A DNA stretch of 64,000 nt from Anoplopoma fimbria (GCF_027596085.1 NC_072455.1:2245350-2309349); one strand, 5' to 3'; positions 10,800 to 23,554 are shown, counted from the stretch's first letter. Notes: generated from the sequence alone by a model not told the origin. Program-made: numbers and translations.

Positions 10800-12540
10800 A
10801 CGTAGGCTTCGTTACTTAGCTTAGTCAACAAAAGTACTTTTGAACTAATGTTAAAGATAACAAAGTAGTTTTGTTGGGAGTTGGGATGAGAACAAAAAGA
10901 AGTGCGTCCAAAAAAGCCATTCCATAAATGTACTGTTAATGTTAAAAAACATTCAAAACTTTGTTCGTAGCACTTTTTTAAAAGTTCCTCACAATAAAAG
11001 TGAAAATAAAGTCCCCAATGATGTCACAAAGCTAGTTTGTCTGACTAGAACACCAAATATCATTAACAACAATTACACAAGAAATACTGCACTGACGGCT
11101 TCATTTGCATGGCACATTTACTGCACAGTGTACAATAAAGAGGAACAAAACAGGGAAAAAAATTATCAGTCAGCTATAATTAATAGAAGACTAATGCTGA
11201 CTCCATTAAAGCCCATAGCTGGTTAAAGGCTGACTCAGCACAATCCAGAAGAGCACACCAAACTCCCCAACAACAGATTAACTCGACCACGGCGGCATAA
11301 CCGCGGCAATAACAGGCCGCTTTATTAAGAAAAACAAAGGTTGGTCGGTGTGTCTGTGAAATGTTGTTATTTTACTGGAATCTAGTGTGAGCAGATATGA
11401 AGAGAGAGAGACAGGAAGAGAGGAGATCATTCATGTGTAGCTGCAGTGGAAGAAGTACTTTACATAAAGTAGCAAAACCACAGCGTAGAAATACACAATT
11501 TAAGAATAATGTTTATTATATTAAATAATAATAAATATTTATCTTATTATTAAAGATCATAGTTAATTTGATAATTTTGTATTTTGTATTATTAATCTGA
11601 AACGGAAAAGTAACTAAAACTACAATATTTACCTCTGAGATTTAGTGGAGTAAAACTATATAGTGGCGTAAAATGACTAAAATTAGTATTTAAGTACTGT
11701 ACGTGTTTGAATGTACTTATTTCTCGAGAAACTCAATATATCAGGATTTGTTCAAATTTGGCATAAATGTCCGCTTTGACTCAATAATGAGTCCTTAACT
11801 TTTTATGTAATGTAGGTTTTAAATGACAGCATGACTTCATTTATTCATCATTTTTATTCATCTTTTCGATGTGGCTTTTTCTATTGAGAGTATTGGTTGT
11901 TTATCTCTCTGTATAAATTATTATAAGAGTTATTTAATTTAATTTTTTCAATTTTTGATTTAATTAAAATTTTTATTGCATATTTAAATTTTAATTTTAC
12001 TGTACTTACTTTATTAATTAATTTGATTTATTTTATTGTTTTTTATTTATTAATTTGTTTTAGTTTTGGTAACTTGCAGTATGCCTCAAGTCCACTATGA
12101 GGTATTTATCAATGAAACTTAAGATCAATGGAGTTTTCTCTGTTGCATTTGTGACCAGATTTGTCAACCTACCACTTTATTTAACAGCTAGATGAATTGG
12201 CACTCTACTGTTTTATATTTGCACTCTTTCCCACTTTGAACTGCAACCGCTGCACAAAAATGATCTCAACTTATCATTTCATGTTTTATAATCAATTTTG
12301 TTTTCTTTAACCCTCTACGATCATTTAAATTGAGCTGAGGAAGCAACTTTTACACGTGATAGACTTTGATTAGACCCCATATATGTTGTTTAAATGCCTC
12401 AAAGTCCTGTTTTTCATGACAGTAATCCAGTTAACATTGGTTTATCCCGGATAAGATGTCCATGTAAACACTCTAAACTTCTCATCAATAACATCACCTC
12501 AGTTAAAGTCCTAACCGACGGGGTTCTAGGTGTTTAAGCA
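10800..12540. other. AT-rich non-coding DNA
   Basis: No exon recognised. 11500-12060 is strongly AT-rich with ATTTAATTTTAATT-type simple sequence. Confidence 0.5.
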
Positions 12541-12559
12541 GCCGGTACGCCTCCTCATT

Positions 12560-12800
12560 TCCTCCCGTCCACGGCTCACCCCACCATGCTCCAGCACACC
12601 TTGTGTCCTTTAATGCAGAATGACAACGCTCCTGGTCCGGAGACCTGCTAAAATCCCCTGATGGCAGAATCGGTGTCATTTTGCATTAAATAGATTGTGT
12701 TTTGGAGCATAATGTTCCAGGGTGGCCTCTGAAACGAGGCGCTGCATCACTCTGAGCTAATACATGCACCGAAACCAGAGCCTGGAAACGAGCATTCACC
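12560..12800. other. candidate conserved non-coding element with inverted repeat
   Basis: Unique, compositionally balanced block with homeodomain/POU-like words. TTTAATGCAGAATGACA (12609-12625) and TGTCATTTTGCATTAAA (12674-12690) are inverted copies with one mismatch, 48 bp apart. Dach loci are known for long-range conserved enhancers, so this is a plausible one, but conservation cannot be seen from one sequence. Confidence 0.35.
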
Positions 12801-13740
12801 TCACGTTTACCTCTGTTTTCTTTATACAAATGAGTGTTTTGTTCCTGTTTATCTGCTAATAATCAACCTGTAGCTATATACTTACGTGTTATAAATGACC
12901 GTGTCTTTTCTCAAAAAGAGGATTCCTTTTTTTGGTAACACTTTATTTTAATAGTCTATAGTTTCTTCATGCTTTCCCACTCATTTCTGTGAAAGTTTCC
13001 ATAAAATAGTTGTGAAATATGGTGCTAAAAATGGGACTAAATACATTTTTCTGTTATCTTCAATTGTGTAATAAGATTAGTTTAGTTTATTTAACATAAT
13101 ACATTCTGCAATATGTCAAGACATATTCCAATTAAATGCTTTTTAGTCAGGGATTCAAAATTATTAAATTTGTCTGCAGGCCAGAACACAATTCAACATA
13201 TGCAGATATTAAAGCTTCCAATAATCAAGATGAAAAAATGAATTTATATCTTACATTTTTACCGTTATTTTTACGTTTTTAGGTCTCAAATAAGGAATTG
13301 ATTCAGCAAGAATCTTATATTTCGAGTATGACTAAACAACAGCCAACAAACATCCATAAAAATGCTTGGAAATCATGGAAAAAATATGCTTTTTATAAAA
13401 GCAGAACTTGCCTGAGAAATGTCACCTTTTTAAGTTTAATTTTGAATCAAAGTAGTTTAATAGTAGTTTTCTCTACATATGTGGTGTTTCTGCAAACAGG
13501 GAGTTCTAATGGCTAATTCGGCATATTTTTAATGGTGCAAATTCTCCAAAATGTAAACAAATACATCTAAAGAAATGTAGCCAACAGCGTAGCTCACTTT
13601 TTATTTACTTCTCGTAAAAAGCACATCAATTATGGGAGCTGTAGTTCCAAAGAAAGGAGTGTTTCATGAAGTAATATCTTTTGATTTAAAGACAGATTAA
13701 CATAAACAGACGGAGGTGAAGTTGTACTTTGAAGTTTAAC
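12800..13740. other. AT-rich non-coding DNA
   Basis: No gene seen. TTTGGTAACACTTTATTTTAA (12934 region) resembles the edge of a widespread fish repeat; I cannot delimit it. Confidence 0.4.
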
Positions 13741-13759
13741 ATTAATATTCCCGTCTCTC

Positions 13760-14120
13760 TCTCTCCTCATTGACTAGCTGATAAGAGAGTTAACAGCCTT
13801 ATAAAGCGACACTGTTTGTGTGTAATCAAATACCATCGACGGCCTTATAAAGTAGGTCATTGTCAAAGCAGAACCGGGCTGCTGGACTTCCTCCGCTGGA
13901 TTCAAATCAAACAGGTTGTGTAAATAAAGAAGCACAGGGAGACGTTTGTGCGTCCGGGAGAAGATAGAGAGTCGTACATTTTTTTGGTACATTTATACAA
14001 TGGGACCATGATATCTCCGCTGGAGGCCGCCGATCAATGAGAGCGGGTCGATACTTTGCTTCAGCAGCTTCAGTTTATGGCTCCGCTTCCTGTTTTGACT
14101 CGCGAAAACAAAACACAGCT
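13760..14120. other. unique balanced-composition block
   Basis: Contains two GGCCTTATAAAG/GCCTTATAAAG words (13797, 13841) about 45 bp apart and no simple repeats. It is a weak candidate regulatory block; no coding potential recognised. Confidence 0.25.
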
Positions 14121-14769
14121 GAATATTTAACCTACGACGGGATGCCAAAAAAAAAGAAAAGTAAATGACAAAGCAGTTTTATTGTTCCAGTAGTTAGCGC
14201 GGTGATATATTACCTCCTCTCTGGATCTCTGCTCTAATTAGCAGCATAACTCTCCTCTTCCTCTCTCCGTCGGGAGACATGTGATTTGTATTGTTTTTGG
14301 CATCTTCAGGCCTCCGTAGCTTGAGGCGACGTCACCGTTGTCGGAGACGTCTGGTTCCAATCAGAGGTCGTTAAAGGTCGCGGCGAACTAACGACACTTG
14401 ATATTTAATTATAACCTTTATATGAAAGGAGGTTTTGGCTGTTGATCAACTCGGTTAGTCAGATTCTATGACATTTGATTTTAGATTAGAGGAGTATTGT
14501 AGCTTCGGTTATGTACTCATGCTTCAAGTAGCTGTTTATTTTTTAAGTATTAAACTGTACAAGTTCACAATTGATTTATCATTGCACCCCTAAAACATTG
14601 TCACTACTAGTGGAAATATAATGCACGAGTACAAATATCCAAACTTTACTTTTTTGACACTTTTAGAAATAAATACAAGTTCCCAAAAAATGACAATCGG
14701 CTGCCTTAACCAACATAAAAATTAGGAACAAGATTACAAATTTGACATTTGTAATCACAAACAAACCTG

Positions 14770-15265
14770 ATCTCATCGAAAGTCGTTTAAATAGCACAAC
14801 ATTTCACGACCTTTCCACGTCTATTTTTTTGCGCATTTTTGGCTTTTTGCACGTCATTTATACGCCTTGTTGTTAACGTTGTAAAACGACTTTTTGCACC
14901 GTCACTTAAGGCTTTAAACGGTCACGGATAGTTTCAGGCAACAAAACCACTTGGTTAGGTTTCGGAAAAACATCGTCCTTAGGCTTCAAAGCATTATAGA
15001 AGTACGGAAGAAACGTCACTTACATAACTTGCAAAGAAACAAACAACAACACAGTGGGTCTCCTGTTTGTAAGTCCTGTGTTTGTCTGATTTGTCCACCA
15101 CGAGCGGTCTCTCTCGCATCTTATTCTATGTCACGTTTATGTTGCCATCAGCACAGACTACATGCATTCTTATTGTACGCTAAATTACCCACTTATTGTC
15201 GTGTCATTAATACACCGTTTGTAAGAGCGATGTGCACATTTCAGTCAGCGTTGAGGTTCAACATC
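14770..15265 (+). repeat. probable dispersed repeat (CACTTGGTTAGG type)
   Basis: CAGGCAACAAAACCACTTGGTTAGG (14936 region) matches, in reverse orientation, AACCAAGTACTTTTGTTGCC near 18860. The following GTCCTGTGTTTGTCTGATTTGTCC text is also typical of an abundant fish repeat as I recall it. The 107-codon ORF inside lacks family resemblance. Confidence 0.5.
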
Positions 15266-15967
15266 CAGCCTTAAAACTTAACTAAACCACTGAAAGTTGA
15301 TTCATGTGGGTCTGAAACTTACGAATCTATCAGTTCTTTTCTCGATTAGTTGTCTGGTACATAAAAGGTCAGAAAATGGACTTTCCCAAAGACCAAGATG
15401 ACGTCCTCAAAGATATTCAGTTTATTGTAACAAAGGAGCAAAGACACCAGAACACGTTCACACTAAAGAAGCTGAATCAGAGTTTTGACCATTTTCTTTA
15501 AAAAAAATCTCTTTAATTAACCTTTTAATCGATTATCAAATTAGTCGACAACTTGAAGCTTTAGATTGATGAGGATTTAAAATTTTCCCCTAAAGTAACA
15601 AATGATAAAACCCTCTAAAATGAAACTCTCAACCTTTTCCTGCTTCCATACATCTTTCTTTCTGCAATCATCAAATAAAAACTACGACTTTATCTTCCTC
15701 CTGAAAGACGTCCAACTCTGAAAACTCTTTACTTAAAGTCACTTTGTCGCCATAAAAGCAGTTTAATGTTTCTGACTTCCACATCAGCTGTTATAAAAAA
15801 AAAAAAAAAATGAAAACGGGGGAATTAAAATGGATTAAGTGGGCGTGTTAAAAAACCGGAGCCTGAGAACGAGGACAGTCAGCCGTTAATAAAGTTGATA
15901 TGTTAGTTCATCACTGTAAAACTTTACAACTCTTTGAATGTTTATCATTTTTTATAATAACCAGCTC

Positions 15968-16170
15968 AGTGTGTGTGTGTGTGTGTGTGTTTTATTACAT
16001 TAATGTTATCACTTTTATAACGGCTAGCTGTGTGTGTGTTTCCCTACACAGACAAACCGACCTACCACGAGGGTGTAATAGAATAAAAGCTAGTGTGTGT
16101 GTGGGTGTATAAATCTGCAATAATAATGTATTCTGGGAGATTCAATGTGTGTGTTTATGCAGGGGAAGAG

Positions 16171-16238
<68 letters not shown>

Positions 16239-16240
16239 AG
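15968..16240. repeat. (TG)n microsatellites
   Basis: TG tracts at 15969-15990, 16028-16039, 16093-16106 and a long one at 16171-16236. Confidence 0.93.
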
Positions 16241-16336
16241 TGTGACCCAGTGTAAACTAATATTGATTCAGCTGTTGGTGTTATACACTAGTCATAAAAC
16301 TGGACTTACTGTAGGATCCAGGCTTACCTCCTGACT

Positions 16337-16338
<2 letters not shown>

Positions 16339-16428
<90 letters not shown>
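16339..16428. repeat. (GT)45 microsatellite
   Basis: Perfect GT tract of about 90 bp followed by a second short one at 16443-16456. Confidence 0.98.
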
Positions 16429-16430
<2 letters not shown>

Positions 16431-16559
16431 CAGGATTGTCTAGTGTGTGTGTGTGTTTGCTTGGATTTAGACCATGTGAAGTTCAATTTAGAAAAACCCA
16501 GTTTACGTGTCAAACAAGGTTTTCTTCACATTTGAACGTTTCACGCTGAAAATCGATTG

Positions 16560-17800
16560 AAAAACGGTTGTTTTTCAAAATAAAACGGTGCGTTACTGCC
16601 CCCGTCTGGAGAGAAATGTGGTTGATGATTCTATTTTTAAAATATGTTTAATTGCTGCTTTGTCCTTACGAGGGTAAAGCTCTGGCTCACGCCTGTAGTT
16701 TGGTTTGGTTTTGTCTGGACAAAGGAAAATAAATGATGTTTTTAAATTTTGTTCACAGGGATATTTCTTTTACAAACGAACCAAGAAGTGGAAATATTTT
16801 CATCTTCTCTGGTGTCGCCAAGATCTAATGAAGAAATAACTGATTATGAACATTATTAGGACGAGAAAGAGGCGTCTTATACAATGATATTACCATGGGA
16901 TGTCTTTTTTATGGACTAAGATATCTTCCTTGAGCTTTCACAATCAGCAGATGGGCTTATTATAGGGCTGAATAATTTATAAGAAATAGCTAATTGTGAT
17001 ATAGGACAGACATTCTTAGTTGGCTAACGAGTGATTATGTCAAATAATTGATTATTTGGATCAATCGACAGATCTGTAAAACAGAATTTCACCAACACAT
17101 CACCACTTTGAATTTTGTGTTTAACAGAGATGTGCTCATACGTTTCTTGGAAATGAGTCACTCAGACTAAAACGATGACTAATCCACTCAGGAAATGTCA
17201 GACCAAAATGGCAGATTAAGCTAAAAGGGGGCGGACCTACTGGGATTTATTTTTTTTATATTAGGGGGAATGATCAATTTTCATTGTAAAACATATTTAA
17301 ATGTTTGAGATTTTTGCAGCGATCTGTCCCCAAATCTGTCTTAAATCGGTGGAGATTTATTATCAAAAGGTGGTGGTGACCAAAAACGGAGCTAAAGGAA
17401 GGAAAAACTGTTGTCCCATTAAAAATGTAATGGAGACCATTTTAACATTTATACATCATATTTACATCATGTTCTTTGCATTTTAATGAGGTTTGACTAG
17501 TGAATTTACGCCCCCTACTGTTTTTTTTCTCAATGCACAAACAGTAGCAAATGAAATCACGGATAAATTCACATTTCTACAGATTTTCGGAAAATTTGGT
17601 TTAAAATTTGAGCTACATTTTGATAAAAAAGAAAAAAAAGACAAATATTTGATTAAAAAAACAATTGTTACATAAGAAAGTTGGTTATGTGATGACATCA
17701 CACAGAAAACAGACTCATTTTCTTGTCCACCTTTAGAGCTTCATTTTGAGGGTGTAAAAAAGGAGAAAGTGAGCCGTCGTGTCTTCTTTTTTTTTAGTGT
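16560..17800. other. non-coding DNA, no gene seen
   Basis: AT-rich sequence with short chance ORFs on both strands. Nothing recognised. Confidence 0.45.
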
Positions 17801-17833
17801 CCTTGTGTGTGTTTGTTCTCAAGAGACTGATTC

Positions 17834-18095
17834 AGTGTGTGTGTGTGTGTGCATCTTCATATATGTGTGTGTGTGTGTGTGTGTGCATATTCGTGTTGTG
17901 TGTGTGTGTGTGTGTGATGTATGGGGACGGTGAGTAATACTGCATGTGTCATTCTAAGTCCCCAGAGTTTTCTTCTTCTTCTTCTTCTTCTTCTTCTTCT
18001 TCTTCTCTCCTCTCACTCTCTCCTTCCTCATGTCCTTCCTCCCTCGCTCTCCCCCATCTGTCTCTCTCTCTCTCTCTCTTTATTTCTTCATCTCT
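17834..18095. repeat. TG, (TTC)12 and TC simple repeats
   Basis: Three short TG tracts (17834-17851, 17864-17885, 17898-17916), a TTC trinucleotide tract (17970-18005) and a TC tract (18060-18080). Confidence 0.93.
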
Positions 18096-18171
18096 CTTTC
18101 TTTTTTTTGGTGACATTCCTGTCCGGCGCTGAGGGTGTCATCCTTGTTTTCTGCTGACTCGTCGCTTCGCA

Positions 18172-18256
<85 letters not shown>
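18172..18256. repeat. (AC)n microsatellite, ~84 bp
   Basis: Perfect AC tract followed by purine-rich sequence to 18400. Confidence 0.98.
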
Positions 18257-18258
<2 letters not shown>

Positions 18259-18404
18259 CAGCTGTTGAGAGCGTGGGCGTTTATTGGATTGTCTGTGTCC
18301 TCTATTTGGATAAGGAGAAAGGAAAGAGAGAGCGAGAGGAAGAAGGAGGAAATAAAGGAGGACAAGGAGTGAAGAGAGAGAGGACAGAGAAGAATCAGAG
18401 GACA

Positions 18405-18770
18405 TGTATAATAAAATAAATAACAAAAATAATAATTAATATATAAAAACAAATATTTTTATAATGACATAATATTTTTTTAATTACATCTCAATTTTTT
18501 TATTAGTAAAATGTATCTTATATAAGATATTTAATAAATATGATTATATTAAATAAATAAATATACTGAATTAATATTTAGTTATCTAATAATATTATAT
18601 TTTTATAAAATAATATTTGTTTATTTAATACATTAATATTTATTTAATAAATATTATTATATTTAATTTTTATTTAAATTTTCAGCATTTAATCCAATTA
18701 TTTCAATATATTTATTGTTCATAATAATAATTGTATATTTATTTACACAATACGCTTATCTTTAACGTTT
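18405..18770. repeat. A/T-only low-complexity region
   Basis: Composed of AATAATATT, TTTATTTAATA and similar words with few G or C. Confidence 0.85.
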
Positions 18771-18834
18771 ATCTTGACATGTGTTACGCAATTTACTAAC
18801 TTCTGTAACGCCAATTCTGTAGTTATTCTAATCC

Positions 18835-19035
18835 AAACCATAATCTTTACCCAAATCTAACCAAGTACTTTTGTTGCCTAAACCTTATTAAGTTTTTTCC
18901 TGTTAAGGCAGGAGTTTATATTTAAAGAAAGCATGCATGTAACTCGTGGAAATTGACATGTTTTGGACTTTTGCAGGAAAACAGACGAAAAATGAGGAGA
19001 AACTTTTGCATTAGTTATCAATAGGATACGTTGAA
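18835..19035 (-). repeat. dispersed repeat fragment related to 14.9 kb and 50.5 kb
   Basis: Holds AACCAAGTACTTTTGTTGCC (reverse of 14.94 kb). Further right, GGACTTTTGCAGGAAAAC then AAAAATGAGGAGAAACTTTTG parallels GGACTTTTATCAGGAAAACC then AAAAATGAGAATTAACTTTT near 50476. The copies are diverged, so this is an old family. Confidence 0.6.
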
Positions 19036-19254
19036 TAAGTAGATGGTTAAATAATGAAAACTTGAGAGTATTTTCTTCATATTTAACTGAAATCAGGATC
19101 CTTTTTTCTTAACTTAAACATAAACCTTTCCTTCACTTGTGTAGTATGTAATGAAACCCTAGTTTGACCTTTTTAAATCTTTAAACAAAAGTGGTCGTCT
19201 TTGTTCCTTTAAGCGACGGCAGCAGGTTAAAGATGGACTGCAGAGACCCGAGAC

Positions 19255-19845
19255 AGCAAAGAGAGAGAGAGAGAGGTAGAAAGACAGGAGGTGAAATGAA
19301 GAGAGGCAAAGATAAAAGATGGTATAGGTAGGAAGAGAGAGAGCAGATGCTCTGAGAGAACAATGGAGGGGGAGAGAGAGAGAGAGGGAGAGGGAGACGT
19401 AAATGATGGTCGGTGAAAAAGAGGGAGAGAGTAAAAAATGAAGGGAGAGGAAGAGATGAAAGATGACAGGCGTGGGAGGGAGAGAGATGGTGAGAGAGAG
19501 AGAGATAAAAGATGTCAGAGGAAAGAGCAGCAGAGGAGAGAGAGAGAGGGGGGAGGGAGGGGTGTGAAAAAGAGGGAGAGAGAGATGACAGCACGATGAA
19601 GAAGAAGAGGAGGAGGAGGAGGAGGAGGAGAGGTGAGCGTCCTTGCACTGTCAGGGGCGATCGATGGCACATCATTTACATTACACTGACTTAACTGCAG
19701 AGAGAGAGATAGAGGGGGGAGGAAGAGATTGATAGAGAGAGGGGGGAGGGAGGGACAGGTAGAAGAAGAAGAGGGAGAAGAGGGAGGTGAAGAATGAAGA
19801 GTCGGAGGGGCAGAAAATTAACTACAGTTGAGAAAAGATGAAGGG
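19255..19845. repeat. purine-rich (GA/GGA)n region
   Basis: Mostly GA, GGA and GGGA runs, with (GGA)n at 19605-19630. The 164-codon minus-strand frame is Leu/Ser low complexity. Confidence 0.9.
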
Positions 19846-19914
19846 ATGGTGTAAAAAAAATGGGGGATGGAATTGATCGGATGGTCGGGGCAAGTCTTTC
19901 TTTCCTTTACTGCC

Positions 19915-19953
19915 CCCCTCCCTTCTTCCTCCCTCCCTCCCTCCCTCCCTCCC
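19915..19953. repeat. (CCCT)n repeat
   Basis: Tetranucleotide CCTC tract of about 37 bp in a pyrimidine-rich neighbourhood. Confidence 0.9.
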
Positions 19954-20299
19954 TCGTTCATGTGTCACCCGTCTCTCCTCATTACCTTCATCCCTCCTTC
20001 TCTGCCGTCTCTCTCTCTCGTTTCTTCATCTCTTTTATGTTTCTCCTCTGAGCAAAGATCAACACAGTTAGACACTCCGCTGCTTGCTTACTGGTTAGCA
20101 ATGCTACATGTGTGGTAATCTTTTTGGGGCTAAATGCTAAAGCATGTATGCTAACATGCTAGTGCTACTGTGCTGTGATTGGCCCGACTGTTCGAGTACT
20201 AGCTATAAACCTGACCCAAGTTTGTTTACTAGGCCGAAAGAGATTTCTGGAAAGACAAATTTCTCCCATTTTGCGCTCAATTTCTCACTTTCAAGTGTC

Positions 20300-20910
20300 G
20301 CATTAAAGTGGAATGAGCTAGCTAGCTAATTAGCAAGCTGCAAAATTATTAAAATGTATTAACTTAATGTGTCATCGAGACACAGCGTATGAAAGCACAT
20401 CGAATATGGTCAAAATAGTGTCAACTTCGGCTCATTTTCTGTAACCACTTCAGCATGAAAGCATGGTGGCATTAGTAAACTAGCTAGCTAATAAGCCAGC
20501 CGCTAAGAGAGTAAAATTAATAATCATAATGCGTCCTCCACACACTCTTGTCACAGCGTATAAAAGCACATTGCTTTGGCCAAATGAACGTAAACTTTGT
20601 TAGGCTCATTCTCTATAACCAATGTAGCATGAAAGCATGGTGGAATTAGTAAGCTAGCTAGAAATTGAGCCAGCAGCTAAGAGAGTAAAATTTAAAATCG
20701 TAATGCTTCATCCTCACACTCCTGTCACAGCGTAATAAACTTTTTCGGCACATTTTCTGTAACCAGTGTAGCATGAAACCATGGTGGAATTAGTAAGCTA
20801 ACCGGCTAACTAGCAAGACGCTAAATGAGTAAACTTTATTATTTTCATACACCCCAAATACCCTTTTCCATCTTTATATCGAGTCAACACTCTTTTCACA
20901 GCGTAGGAAC
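20300..20910 (+). repeat. divergent ~170-bp tandem repeat, about four units
   Basis: Landmarks recur in order: GTCACAGCGTA (20550s, 20716, and CACAGCGTA near 20380 and 20897), TGTAACC/TATAACC then AGCATGAAA.CATGGTGG (20449, 20621, 20768), and TTAGTAA.CTAGCTAG...GCTAAGAGAGTAAA (20474, 20646, 20790). Successive landmarks are about 171 and 145-170 bp apart. Units differ by many substitutions and indels, so the array is old. I do not recognise the family. Confidence 0.8.
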
Positions 20911-20968
20911 ATCTGTTACTCCGCCAATCAAAGCAAGTAGTACTAGCCAGTACTAGCCATCAAAGCAC

Positions 20969-20969
<1 letters not shown>

Positions 20970-21008
<39 letters not shown>
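20970..21008. repeat. (TAG)13 trinucleotide repeat
   Basis: Perfect TAG tract flanked by repeated words ACTAGCCA and AATCAAAGCACA on both sides (20930-20970, 21015-21110). Confidence 0.96.
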
Positions 21009-21423
21009 TAAAAATAATCAAAGCACACTAGCGAATTTAGAAGCAATAGTAGTAGTATCAAATAAATCAAAGTCCATTAGCACCAGCGAGTACTAGCCAA
21101 TCAAAGCACAGAAGGGTGGGACTAGCAAGAACATTCTTGGGGTTAAAAAAAAGATGACGTTGCATAATCATGCTAGTAATTTGCCAAAAAGTAATGAATG
21201 GATTTCCAATAAATTGGTCATAAACCAAAGTATTGGACAAACTGTATTTTTTTTTACCTTTTTTAAAGGGACTTTTTGTTTAGCTGTAGCATTCTGAGCT
21301 AACACTGGCTGAAGACTGAGACTAAGACTGACTTTGTTTTTGTATTTTGAGATAATAATGTGGCCATTATTAGGGTCGACTATCTTTCTATCTATGTATC
21401 TATGCATGTTTCTATCTGTTCAT

Positions 21424-21590
21424 GTCTCCCTCCCTCCCTCCCTCCCTCCCTCATACCATATGTGACATTCCTTCTCAATGTGGCGCATTGAAAACTTCCT
21501 GTTGTTATAGTTTGTTATGGAGCACTTCAAAGAGATGGTGGGGGGGAAGAGAGAGAGAGAGGGGGAGAGAGAGAGAGAGAGAGAACATGG
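21424..21590. repeat. (CCCT)n and (GA)n simple repeats
   Basis: CCCT tract at 21426-21452 and GA tract at 21549-21584, separated by unique sequence. Confidence 0.93.
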
Positions 21591-21720
21591 AGTCTGTTAT
21601 AGTTTTACCTCTTAAATGCTAACACGTGAGAGCACGGTGTATGAACTATCCCTGCCTCTGTGTGTGTGAGTGTGTGTTTGCCCGCATGCCTAGGAAGTAA
21701 GGTAATGACGCTTAAAGCCA

Positions 21721-21721
<1 letters not shown>

Positions 21722-21794
<73 letters not shown>
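21722..21794. repeat. (AC)n microsatellite
   Basis: Perfect AC tract of about 72 bp, facing the TG tract at 21865-21963. Confidence 0.98.
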
Positions 21795-21797
<3 letters not shown>

Positions 21798-21862
21798 TGC
21801 AGACACACGTTAGCCCATCGACCTGTATAACTTGTCTCGTCAGCGGTTGTGTGTCGCCTCCT

Positions 21863-21967
<105 letters not shown>

Positions 21968-22043
21968 GTTTAATATTTAATAGGTGCTGGTTAAAAATGC
22001 AGGAGTGTTTTTGTCTCTCGTCCCGTAGCACACCTGTTCCTCT

Positions 22044-22044
22044 C

Positions 22045-22085
<41 letters not shown>
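22044..22085. repeat. (GA)n microsatellite
   Basis: Perfect GA tract of about 40 bp. Confidence 0.97.
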
Positions 22086-22088
<3 letters not shown>

Positions 22089-22221
22089 AGCTGATGGATG
22101 GATGGACTGATTATATATAGAGATGGATGAATAAAAGGGTGGATGTGTGGAATGATGGAGAGATAAATAGGACTATGGATGGACAGAAGTAGGGATGGGT
22201 TGATAGATACAAGGTGGAATA

Positions 22222-22600
22222 GTTGGATGGATGATGGATGAGTTGTTGGAGGAAGAAGGATGGATGGATTGTTGGAGGAAGAAGGATGGATGGATTGTTG
22301 GAGGAAAAAGGATGGATGGATTGTTGGAGGAAAAAGGATGGATGGATGGATTGTTGGAGGAAGAAGGATGGATGGATTGTTGGAGGAAGAAGGATGGATG
22401 GATTGTTGGAGGAAGAATGGATGGTTGGAGGAAGAAGGATGGATGGATTGGATGGATGGATGGATTGTTGGAGGAAAAAGGATGGATGGATGGATTGTTG
22501 GAGGAAGAAGGATGGATGGATTGTTGGAGGAAGAAGGATGGATGGATGGATTGTTGGAGGAAGAAGGATGGATGGATGGATGGATGGATGGATGGATGCA
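22222..22600 (+). repeat. 26/30-bp GGAT-based minisatellite, 11 copies
   Basis: TTGTTGGAGGAA begins at 22243, 22269, 22295, 22321, 22351, 22377, 22403, 22465, 22495, 22521 and 22551. Spacing is 26 bp, or 30 bp where one extra GGAT is present, with one rearranged unit at 22420-22460. It ends in pure (GGAT)n near 22567-22598. All three + frames stay open, giving false ORFs of 124-134 codons. Confidence 0.97.
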
Positions 22601-23067
22601 AATGATAATTTATGGAAAAATGATAGAGGGATTGATATTTAGATGGATACTATAAATAAAATGTGATGTATGGATGACAAAAATATGACAAGTGATTGAG
22701 CGAAGGATAAACTGATGGATGGATGATAGAAACGCCAGAAGGTTAGGTTCTTTAAATATGGATGGATGGAATAAGAAAGACGATTCTTGGACAGATGATC
22801 ACAATGAGAAGAGAGAGATAATAGATAAAAGGAGGGATGAAAAGAGGAGAGAGGTCATCGGTTAATCAGCGTTGTTTTTCCTGTTTTCTCTCCATTCTGT
22901 GTTTTTAACTCTTTTTTTTCCTTCCGTTATTATTTTCGCTCTACTTCTTTTATCAATCAATACTTATTATCGGCCACCTCTGTCTCTCTTTATATCCGTC
23001 TAGTTCTACTCGTCTTCTCCTTCTTCGTCTCTCCATCTTCTTTAAAAAAAAAAGAAGAGTGAGGAGG

Positions 23068-23068
<1 letters not shown>

Positions 23069-23154
<86 letters not shown>
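23069..23154. repeat. (AC)n microsatellite
   Basis: Perfect AC tract of about 86 bp. Confidence 0.98.
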
Positions 23155-23156
<2 letters not shown>

Positions 23157-23299
23157 GAAGTCATTCATCTGTCCAATCAAAGAGGCGGAAGCCCAGAGGA
23201 AAGTAAACATCCATCTCTCTCTCTCTCTTCTTCTCTCTATCTATCTGTCTGTCTCTCGTTCACTCCGTGAGTCCGTGAGCGTCCATGATTATGATGCCC

Positions 23300-23305
23300 C
23301 CGTGT

Positions 23306-23356
<51 letters not shown>

Positions 23357-23386
23357 TGTGTGTGTGTGTGTATGTGTGTGTGTGGA
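23300..23386. repeat. (TG)n microsatellite, interrupted
   Basis: TG tracts with TTTG, GAG and TAT interruptions. Confidence 0.95.
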
Positions 23387-23554
23387 CGTATATCCCATTT
23401 CTCTGGTGTCTCTTTAAAAAGAATAGATTGTTCTTCTTCTTCTGCTACAAACAAAGAGTAAAGACTCACACAGTAAAAGAGAGAGAGAGAGAGAGAGAGA
23501 CGGGATGTATACGTCCGACACGATTTATGATGGAAGAGAGGTGTGGGGGAGACG

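Noticed and set aside
10939..11226. 95-codon ORF in unique sequence
   Set aside because: AT-rich, biased to Asn/Lys/Thr, without splice context or recognisable family.
14951..15274. 107-codon ORF
   Set aside because: Lies in a probable dispersed repeat; no domain recognised.
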